A stretch of 64,000 nt of DNA, from contig CANLQL010000001.1 in NCBI GenBank assembly GCA_947493265.1, positions 186,001 to 250,000 of the forward strand, in the 5' to 3' direction. Every line of letters begins with the position of its first letter. The first letter of the stretch is position 1. This document shows, piece by piece, positions 56,759 to 64,000 of this stretch. The stretch is from an uncultured Litoreibacter sp. Its GTDB lineage: Bacteria > Pseudomonadota > Alphaproteobacteria > Rhodobacterales > Rhodobacteraceae. The notes beneath the pieces were generated by a model that worked only from the letters and a program-made list of their open reading frames with translations, was not told the DNA's origin and made no database searches. A program made the position numbers and the translations under genes.

Positions 56759-57149
56759 GTTGATAACCTTCTGGATAACCTTGAGGAGGAATCGTGCATG
56801 AGTATTGAGTTATCCACGCTGATTTTCTGCAACGGCCAAGTTACGCACATTCGCAAGATTCTGTCCGATCCCTTGTTCATTCTGGATAACATTTTTTCGG
56901 GGTCTGGATAACATGAGGTTGTTAAGGTTTCTTTCACAAGTTTTAAACAAGAATTAGCAATTGGAAATATGTTAAGTGCTTGATATATATCTATTAACTT
57001 TAGTATTTCCACAGCTGTTGATTTCTTGTTCATCATTTCTTGAAGAAGGTGGATAAAGGGTTAATCCACATAATCCACACCCCCTACATACAACATCATC
57101 TTTTCTTTCTTTCTTTATTATATTTAAGAAGAACCAAACGGGAGCGTTC
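56759..57149. other. Candidate chromosomal replication origin (oriC)
   Basis: This 391-base gap holds no gene. It is visibly AT-rich from about 56935 to 57020 and has at least seven 8-of-9 matches to the DnaA box: 56758-56766, 56770-56778, 56810-56818, 56881-56889, 56903-56911, 57048-57056 and 57071-57079, with a further one at 57062-57070. Three are identical TCTGGATAA copies, the last two 22 bases apart. A 10-bp palindrome GATATATATC (56982-56991) sits within a GTTAA/TTAAC pair, a possible unwinding element. A degenerate CtrA-like TTAA-N7-TTAG is at 56943-56957. Genes diverge on both sides, and parAB and parS are close. A CTTT repeat is at 57100-57116. Confidence 0.75.
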
Positions 57150-57602
57150 ATGGGCGATATTTTGGCTACTTTTTATCCGTGGACAAAAAGTCTGCATGTG
57201 ATCTCTGTAATCGCCTGGATGGCAGGATTGTTTTATCTGCCTCGATTGTTTGTCCATCACACCGAGAAAGTCAAAGAGGGGTCTGAAACGGATGATCTGT
57301 TTCAGATGATGGAATATAAACTCCTTAAAGTGATCATGAACCCTGCGATGATCGCTACCTGGATATTTGGTCTAGCTTTGGTATTTACCCCCGGGATCGT
57401 TGATTGGTCGGAATGGTGGCCTTGGACGAAAGCGGTGAGTGTTCTGGCAATGAGCTGGTTTCATCATTGGCTTGCAAGACAGAGGAAAACATTTGTTGCC
57501 GGTGATTTTTCCCAAACGGGTAAATCCTATCGGATCATGAATGAAGTTCCGACGCTTTTAATGTTTGTGATCGTCATCTCGGTTATCGCCAGACCTTTCT
57601 GA
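57150..57602 (+). CDS. hemJ: Protoporphyrinogen oxidase HemJ
   Basis: A 150-residue membrane protein with four predicted segments. The conserved histidine (His16) is in SLHVISVIAWMAGLFYLPRL and a conserved lysine-rich YKLLKVIMNPAM region follows near residue 77. HemJ oxidises protoporphyrinogen IX to protoporphyrin IX, the substrate of ferrochelatase, using respiratory electron acceptors. It is the first rightward gene after the oriC candidate and precedes rho. hemE, which often lies here in alphaproteobacteria, is absent from this position. Ribosome site GGGAG. Confidence 0.93.
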   Translation: MGDILATFYPWTKSLHVISVIAWMAGLFYLPRLFVHHTEKVKEGSETDDLFQMMEYKLLKVIMNPAMIATWIFGLALVFTPGIVDWSEWWPWTKAVSVLAMSWFHHWLARQRKTFVAGDFSQTGKSYRIMNEVPTLLMFVIVISVIARPF

Positions 57603-57645
57603 AATTGACTCTTTGCCACGCTGGCTTTAGATAGCAGCCACCGGC

Positions 57646-57710
57646 TGTCCTGTCGGCTTATTCCTTTTGAATTAAAATCGCTCGCTGAGCTTCAACTATG
57701 GTGTCCTGTC
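57646..57710 (+). repeat. Direct repeat TGTCCTGTC in the rho leader
   Basis: The nonamer TGTCCTGTC occurs at 57646-57654 and again at 57702-57710, ending three bases before the rho ATG. The second copy takes the place of the Shine-Dalgarno sequence, so rho has no purine-rich ribosome site. Rho is autoregulated in other bacteria; a role of these pyrimidine-rich repeats in such control is inference only. Confidence 0.45.
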
Positions 57711-57713
57711 CTC

Positions 57714-58985
<1,272 letters not shown>

Positions 58986-59014
58986 TTTCCATTTAATAAC
59001 AATGGATTACAGAA

Positions 59015-60298
59015 ATGGACACGATTTTTGCCCTGGCCTCCGCGCGTGGGAAAGCCGGCGTTTCCGTCATACGCGTCTCTGGCCCGAATGCCTTTGAAAT
59101 CGCGCACAAGCTAAGTGGGGCTGTACCACAGCATCGCCAAAGCTCGTTGCGAAAAATCAAGGATCTGCGGGGCGCTGTTATTGATGAAGCCCTGATCCTC
59201 GGATTTGAGGCGGAAAAGAGCTTCACAGGAGAGCAAGTCGTTGAATTCCACGTCCATGGTAGCCAAGCCATCACAGCCCGCCTTCTGAAGCTTCTGGGAG
59301 AGTTTGGTGACACTCGCTTGGCCGAACCTGGGGAGTTTACGCGGAGGGCTTTGCAAAATGATCGTCTGGACCTGGCGCAGGTCGAAGGCCTTTCCGATCT
59401 TATCGATGCAGAAACCGAAGCGCAGCGCCAACAGGCGATGCGGGTTTTCAGCGGAAGCCTTGGGTCTTTGGTTGAGGGGTGGCGGCGTGATCTGATCCGT
59501 GCGCGGGCTTTGCTGGAAGCAACAATTGATTTTGCTGACGAAGAGGTCCCGGTTGATGTGCGCCCGGAAGTGGGCGCGCTGATTGCTGATGTTTCGGCCG
59601 ATCTTGAGCGTGAGGCCGCGGGCGCAGTTTTCGCCGAACGTGTCCGGGAGGGGTTTGAGGTTGCACTTGTCGGCCCGCCAAATGTCGGAAAGTCAACGTT
59701 ACTGAACGCGTTGGCGGGTCGGGATGCAGCAATCACATCTGAGATTGAAGGAACAACACGCGATATCATTGAGGTTCGGATGGATCTTGGTGGGTTGCCA
59801 GTTACGATTCTCGACACAGCCGGGCTGCGTGAAACAACTGATGTTGTCGAATCCATGGGCATTCAACGGACCCGGGACCGTGCCTCTGATGCAGACTTGC
59901 GGGTATTCTTGAAACCAAGTGTAGATCATCAGCCGGATTTAAAGATGAAAGATGGTGATATCGAACTTGTTACGAAGGCGGATGTGAATGAAGGCGGTGA
60001 TATTTCCGCGCTTTCTGGCCAGGGTATTGATCGGCTCACCAAACAAATATCCGATGTGCTTGCGTCAAGATCGGCACAATCCTCCGTTGCGACAAGAGAA
60101 CGGCATCGTGTTGCAATTATTCAAGCACTTGAGGCTTTGAAATTTGCGCAGGAAGAGTTAGATCAGGGACTCGAAAGATCAGAAATTGCAGCAGAAGAAT
60201 TGAGATCAGCGACAAGATCGCTTGAGTCTCTTGTTGGGCGCGTTGATGTAGAAGCGTTGCTCGATGAAATCTTTTCGAGCTTCTGCATAGGAAAATAG
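59015..60298 (+). CDS. mnmE: tRNA modification GTPase MnmE
   Basis: A 427-residue GTPase that, with MnmG, puts the carboxymethylaminomethyl group on wobble uridine 34 of certain tRNAs. The N-terminal folate-binding domain begins [20 protein letters not shown]; the G domain has GPPNVGKST near residue 220, EGTTRDIIE, and [10 protein letters not shown]; the C-terminus FSSFCIGK contains the catalytic cysteine. The G4 motif reads TKAD, a variant of NKxD. The protein is about 25 residues shorter than in E. coli. mnmG starts two bases after its stop. Confidence 0.95.
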   Translation: MDTIFALASARGKAGVSVIRVSGPNAFEIAHKLSGAVPQHRQSSLRKIKDLRGAVIDEALILGFEAEKSFTGEQVVEFHVHGSQAITARLLKLLGEFGDTRLAEPGEFTRRALQNDRLDLAQVEGLSDLIDAETEAQRQQAMRVFSGSLGSLVEGWRRDLIRARALLEATIDFADEEVPVDVRPEVGALIADVSADLEREAAGAVFAERVREGFEVALVGPPNVGKSTLLNALAGRDAAITSEIEGTTRDIIEVRMDLGGLPVTILDTAGLRETTDVVESMGIQRTRDRASDADLRVFLKPSVDHQPDLKMKDGDIELVTKADVNEGGDISALSGQGIDRLTKQISDVLASRSAQSSVATRERHRVAIIQALEALKFAQEELDQGLERSEIAAEELRSATRSLESLVGRVDVEALLDEIFSSFCIGK

Positions 60299-60300
60299 GA

Positions 60301-62175
60301 GTGTTTCACGTGAAACATTCAGAGTTTGATGTCATTGTCGTTGGAGGCGGTCATGCGGGTGTTGAAGCTGCTGCTGCCGCCGCGCGTTTCGGTGCGCGTA
60401 CCGCTTTGATCACCCAAAAAGCGGCTGCAATCGGTGTTATGTCCTGCAATCCGGCCATCGGAGGCCTTGGAAAAGGACACTTGGTCCGGGAGATCGATGC
60501 GCTTGACGGTATTATGGCCCGAGCTGCAGATGCTTCCGGCATCCAGTTTCGATTGCTGAACCGTCGCAAGGGGCCTGCTGTACAAGGGCCACGCGCGCAA
60601 GCGGATCGCGCGCTATATCGCAAAGCCGTCCAGAAGCTTGTTGGTAGAATTGGTCGCCTGACGGTCGTTGAGGCGGAGGTCTCCGATCTGGCAGTCTCAG
60701 GTGATTGGATAGACGGTGTTGTTCTTGCTGACGGAACCGAAATTTCAGCGAAGTCGGTTGTGTTAACGACGGGCACCTTCTTACGTGGAGTTATCCATAT
60801 TGGGGATGTGTCTCATGAAGGTGGACGAATGGGCGATGCCGCGTCCAATCGTCTTGCGGACCGCATCCGAGGAATGGGACTACCACTGGGTCGTCTGAAA
60901 ACGGGTACACCCCCCAGGCTTGATGGTCGTACGATCAATTGGACTGGGTTGGAAATGCAACCCGGTGATGAAGACCCCGTCATGTTTTCATTTCTGTCAG
61001 ACAAGCCAGCAGCAGACCAGATTTCATGTGGGATCACCCATACGAATGAACGAACCCATGAAATCATTGAGAAAAACCTCTCAAAATCAGCGATGTATGG
61101 CGGTCACATAGATGGGGTCGGCCCAAGATACTGCCCGTCGATTGAGGATAAGGTTGTAAGGTTTGCGGATAAGTCCTCACATCAGGTTTTCCTTGAGCCT
61201 GAGGGGCTAAATGACCCGACAATCTATCCCAACGGTATTTCTACCTCGCTGCCAATCGATGTTCAGGAGGATTATGTTCATTCGATCGCCGGGTTGGAGA
61301 ATGCCGTCATTACACAGCCCGGATACGCCATTGAATACGACTACGTTGACCCGCGCTCGCTTTCCCCAAGCCTTGAGCTACGGGAGCAAGCGGGTTTGTA
61401 CTTGGCGGGCCAAATCAATGGAACGACTGGATATGAGGAAGCGGGTGCTCAGGGATTAATGGCCGGTTTGAATGCTGCACGGTCTGCGTTGGGCCAGGAA
61501 CCTTTCATTATTTCTCGTTCGAGTGGGTATATTGGGGTGATGATCGATGATCTGATCACCCGTGGCGTAGCAGAACCATATCGCATGTTCACATCCCGGG
61601 CTGAGTTTCGTCTTTCGCTTCGTGCTGACAATGCGGACCAACGACTTACTGAGCTGGGGCACGAATTTGGATGTGTTTCCAAAGAACGCGCAGAAACTTT
61701 CCGAAGAAAGCAGGATGCGCTGACATCTGCAAAGTCGAGACTGATCGGAATAGAGGTTTCCCCAACTGAAGCGGATGCCAAAGGCTTCAAAGTGCGAGCT
61801 GATGGAAAGAAGCGCAATCTGATGGAGCTTCTAAGCTTTCCAAATATTGGGTTCGATGACCTAAAAATGGCTTGGCCTGATTTGGAAGGAGTCCCGACGG
61901 ACATTGGCGAGCAGCTTTCCAAAGAGGCGCTTTATGCGAATTACTTAGATCGGCAAGACAGAGACGCTGCCGCCTTGAAAAAGGACGAAGCAATCGAAAT
62001 CCCGAACGGGATGCGCTATGATGATATAAAGGGACTTTCAATTGAGATGATTGAAAAGCTCAATAAAATAGGGCCGAACTCGATTGGTCAGGCGTCGCGA
62101 ATTGAGGGTATGACGCCGACAGCCATCACGTTGATCCTTGGTCGTCTTCGTGTTGACCAAAAGAAATCTGCCTAG
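60301..62175 (+). CDS. mnmG: tRNA uridine-5-carboxymethylaminomethyl modification enzyme MnmG (GidA)
   Basis: A 624-residue FAD protein, partner of MnmE. The FAD loop is [17 protein letters not shown] near residues 11-27; [19 protein letters not shown] and the [13 protein letters not shown] stretch are family signatures, and [16 protein letters not shown] lies near residue 377. The start is GTG at 60301, the first base before a parS site whose codons read F-H-V-K-H in this frame. mnmE, mnmG, rsmG, parA and parB run in one direction with minimal gaps. Confidence 0.96.
   Translation: MFHVKHSEFDVIVVGGGHAGVEAAAAAARFGARTALITQKAAAIGVMSCNPAIGGLGKGHLVREIDALDGIMARAADASGIQFRLLNRRKGPAVQGPRAQADRALYRKAVQKLVGRIGRLTVVEAEVSDLAVSGDWIDGVVLADGTEISAKSVVLTTGTFLRGVIHIGDVSHEGGRMGDAASNRLADRIRGMGLPLGRLKTGTPPRLDGRTINWTGLEMQPGDEDPVMFSFLSDKPAADQISCGITHTNERTHEIIEKNLSKSAMYGGHIDGVGPRYCPSIEDKVVRFADKSSHQVFLEPEGLNDPTIYPNGISTSLPIDVQEDYVHSIAGLENAVITQPGYAIEYDYVDPRSLSPSLELREQAGLYLAGQINGTTGYEEAGAQGLMAGLNAARSALGQEPFIISRSSGYIGVMIDDLITRGVAEPYRMFTSRAEFRLSLRADNADQRLTELGHEFGCVSKERAETFRRKQDALTSAKSRLIGIEVSPTEADAKGFKVRADGKKRNLMELLSFPNIGFDDLKMAWPDLEGVPTDIGEQLSKEALYANYLDRQDRDAAALKKDEAIEIPNGMRYDDIKGLSIEMIEKLNKIGPNSIGQASRIEGMTPTAITLILGRLRVDQKKSA
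60302..60317. other. parS centromere site 1 (perfect)
   Basis: A perfect 16-bp palindrome TGTTTCACGTGAAACA, the universal ParB-binding parS sequence. It overlaps the first six codons of mnmG, 3.2 kb right of the oriC candidate and 3.3 kb left of parB. ParB loads at such sites in a CTP-dependent way to segregate the origin. Confidence 0.95.
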
Positions 62176-62179
62176 TCAC

Positions 62180-62797
62180 TTGTCTGGGATCTCATCGACC
62201 GATTTAGATGTTTCACGTGAAACAATGGCGGCCTTGGAGGAGTATGTTCGACTTCTTGAAAAGTGGAACAAGTCCATAAACCTTGTTGCCAAATCCACAC
62301 TTGAAGCGGTTTGGGAACGTCATATTGCGGATTCTGCGCAGCTTTTTTCAGAGCTACCAAGCACAACTAAATCACTAGCTGATTTGGGGACAGGCGGTGG
62401 TTTGCCGGGCATGGTCTTGGCAATCATTGCAAATGAGGCAATGCCGGATATGAGCGTAACTTTGGTTGAATCGGATGCGCGGAAATGTGCATTTCTGACT
62501 ACGGCCGCGACAAAGTTGGGCTTAGGTGTAAGCGTCAAAAACGAACGCATTGAGCAACTTGACCCGCTAGGCGCTGATGTCATCACCGCACGGGCACTCA
62601 CGTCGCTCGACCGGCTGCTTGAATTTGCACAACGCCACAGCAAGGAAGCTGGCCAGTGCCTTTTTTTAAAAGGTCAGGACCATCGAAAAGAGATTGAGGA
62701 CGCGCGAAAAATGTGGTGTTTCGATATGGATATCATTCCAAGCATCACGAATCCGGACGCTGCAGTGCTTCGGGTCGAAAATATTAGGCCGAGATAA
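62180..62797 (+). CDS. rsmG: 16S rRNA (guanine-527-N7)-methyltransferase RsmG
   Basis: A 205-residue methyltransferase that modifies G527 of 16S rRNA. The SAM site is SLADLGTGGGLPGMVLAI near residue 60; the N-terminal VSRETMAALEEY and the INLVAKSTLEAVWERHIADS stretch are family patterns. The start is uncertain: TTG at 62180 gives the family length and includes DVSRET, but TTG at 62138 and GTG at 62150 overlap mnmG, and an ATG at 62225 would drop the conserved VSRET. parS site 2 falls in the first 15 codons. Confidence 0.88.
   Translation: MSGISSTDLDVSRETMAALEEYVRLLEKWNKSINLVAKSTLEAVWERHIADSAQLFSELPSTTKSLADLGTGGGLPGMVLAIIANEAMPDMSVTLVESDARKCAFLTTAATKLGLGVSVKNERIEQLDPLGADVITARALTSLDRLLEFAQRHSKEAGQCLFLKGQDHRKEIEDARKMWCFDMDIIPSITNPDAAVLRVENIRPR
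62209..62224. other. parS centromere site 2 (perfect)
   Basis: A second perfect TGTTTCACGTGAAACA, in the 5' coding end of rsmG, 1.9 kb from site 1. It is read in a different frame (V-S-R-E-T) from site 1 (F-H-V-K-H), so the DNA sequence rather than the protein is what the two share. Confidence 0.95.
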
Positions 62798-62800
62798 GAA

Positions 62801-63589
62801 ATGACCAGCCAAAAGCCACGTATTATCTCGATCGCAAACCAAAAAGGTGGAGTTGGGAAAACGACGACGACAATTAACCTTGGCGCATCCCTGGCTGCAA
62901 AAGGTAAGCGGGTTCTGATTATCGATTTGGATCCGCAGGGAAACGCATCCACAGGGCTTGGTATTGATCCAAAGGCGCGTCGCAAAACAACTTACGATCT
63001 TCTTTTGAATGAGACGCTTCTCACAGAAACCTCTATTGAAACCGCTGTTCCAAATCTGCTTATCACACCAGCAACGACGGATTTGAGCTCTGCGGATCTC
63101 GAGATGGTGACGGCAACCAGACGGGTATTTCTGCTCGGGGATGTTATAAAAAGCGCAAACACAGACGATCTGGAATTGGATTTCATTCTTATCGACTGCC
63201 CGCCGTCGCTGAATTTGTTGACGCTGAACGCGATGGTTGCTTCAGATTCCGTGCTTGTGCCGCTTCAGGCTGAGTTCTTTGCTTTGGAAGGTCTATCACA
63301 ACTTCTTCTGTCCATCCGGGAAATACGGGAAACTGCGAACCCAAAGCTAAGAATGGAAGGTATTGTGTTAACGATGTACGATAAGCGCAATAACTTGTGT
63401 CACCAAGTTGAAACCGATGCACGGGAGAACCTCAAAGGGCTCGTCTTTAAGACGATGATTCCTCGGAATGTTCGTTTGAGTGAAGCACCGTCTTTCGGGC
63501 TTCCGGTGACAAATTACGATCCAACATCACGGGGTGCCATGGCATATAAGGCCTTGGCTCAGGAAATGTTGGAACGATTAACCGCATAG
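62801..63589 (+). CDS. parA: Chromosome partitioning ATPase ParA
   Basis: A 262-residue Walker-type ATPase. The deviant Walker A is ANQKGGVGKTTTTIN near residues 12-26, with the signature lysine in KGG; the Walker A' stretch is LIIDLDPQGNAST near 39, and Walker B FILIDCPPSLNLL near residue 127. It moves ParB-bound origins toward the cell poles. It starts three bases after rsmG, with parB nine bases downstream. Confidence 0.96.
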   Translation: MTSQKPRIISIANQKGGVGKTTTTINLGASLAAKGKRVLIIDLDPQGNASTGLGIDPKARRKTTYDLLLNETLLTETSIETAVPNLLITPATTDLSSADLEMVTATRRVFLLGDVIKSANTDDLELDFILIDCPPSLNLLTLNAMVASDSVLVPLQAEFFALEGLSQLLLSIREIRETANPKLRMEGIVLTMYDKRNNLCHQVETDARENLKGLVFKTMIPRNVRLSEAPSFGLPVTNYDPTSRGAMAYKALAQEMLERLTA

Positions 63590-63598
63590 GGCAAGCAA

Positions 63599-64000
63599 AT
63601 GGCTGAAAGAAAAGAGAAAAGAGGTTTGGGTCGCGGGCTGTCCGCATTGATGGCCGATGTTGATCTAGGCTCAGAGCCGCAGGGTGCTGATGCGGGTGGG
63701 CCGCGCCAGGGTCAACTGACTGTGCCGGTTGAGAACATCCACCCAAACCCCGATCAGCCACGTCGCGATTTTGACCGAGGGGCCTTAGAAGATCTTGCTA
63801 AGTCGATCGCTGAAAAGGGCGTGATTCAACCATTGATCGTCCGAGAGGAACTTGGAAAACCTGAACATTATCAAATAGTTGCAGGTGAACGACGCTGGAG
63901 AGCGGCGCAAATCGCGCAACTTCACGAACTGCCAGTTGTTATTCGTGAGTTCAGCGATACTGAAGTTCTTGAGGTCGCAATTATTGAGAATATTCAACGC
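63599..64000 (+). CDS. parB: Chromosome partitioning protein ParB (partial at right edge)
   Basis: The first 134 codons of parB; the frame is open to the window edge, so the C-terminal part (helix-turn-helix and dimer domain) lies outside. Visible are RGLGRGLSALMADV at residues 8-21, which is the ParA-interaction motif, PDQPRRDFD near 51, and the CTP-binding ParB box II VAGERRWRAAQ near 95, followed by IIENIQR. It binds the parS sites at 60302 and 62209. Ribosome site is weak (AGGGCAAGC). Confidence 0.94.
   Translation, partial: MAERKEKRGLGRGLSALMADVDLGSEPQGADAGGPRQGQLTVPVENIHPNPDQPRRDFDRGALEDLAKSIAEKGVIQPLIVREELGKPEHYQIVAGERRWRAAQIAQLHELPVVIREFSDTEVLEVAIIENIQR

Overview
This window reads as ordinary core chromosome of a marine alphaproteobacterium of the Rhodobacteraceae, most likely the roseobacter group. 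The evidence is the gene content and order (hemJ-rho-mnmE-mnmG-rsmG-parA-parB; accD-folC; ppi-argJ-mutT beside secA; rimP-nusA-ylxR-infB), many ATGA gene overlaps, short intergenic gaps and CtrA-type operator motifs. Species cannot be fixed from the sequence alone. I see no rRNA, tRNA, insertion sequence, prophage, CRISPR array or defence island, and no clear candidate for an undescribed multi-gene system. The interest lies in replication/segregation sites, regulatory sites and very small genes.

Layout. 1-4510: AEC transporter, S-formylglutathione hydrolase, HAD hydrolase, ornithine cyclodeaminase-like protein and ZapE, all on +. 4507-7683: folC, accD and a CPBP membrane protease on -. 7800-14674 (+): ilvD, three family-restricted hypotheticals, a 2,4-dienoyl-CoA reductase and a LysR regulator. 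14682-17634 (-): a coupled operon of a CinA-like protein, GNAT, AhpD-like protein and OmpA-like protein. 17681-20091 (+): sfsA, map, radC. 20084-25259 (-): secA followed by two periplasmic proteins. 25441-27934 (+): parvulin, argJ, mutT.

28060-34240 holds a 40-residue gene, hemH with a methyltransferase, comF, a glutaredoxin-amidohydrolase-MarR operon, ubiG and prolyl iminopeptidase. 34347-39801 is a peptide-type ABC transporter operon. 39860-41332 holds two small membrane proteins, an Lrp/AsnC regulator and a VOC protein. 41513-46853 is the rimP-nusA-ylxR-infB operon with a leader attenuator. 46936-49343 holds hslV and hslU, separated by an opposite-strand DM13 gene. 49386-54056 holds an MFS transporter, Smr protein, MltA, Tim44-like protein, FxsA and SecB.

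54053-64000 is the replication-origin neighbourhood. maf-aroE-coaE-dnaQ run leftward and hemJ-rho-mnmE-mnmG-rsmG-parA-parB run rightward from a 391-bp AT-rich gap. That gap carries at least seven DnaA-box-like nonamers and is the best oriC candidate. Two perfect parS sites lie in the 5' coding ends of mnmG and rsmG, next to the parAB genes whose products use them. parB runs off the right edge.
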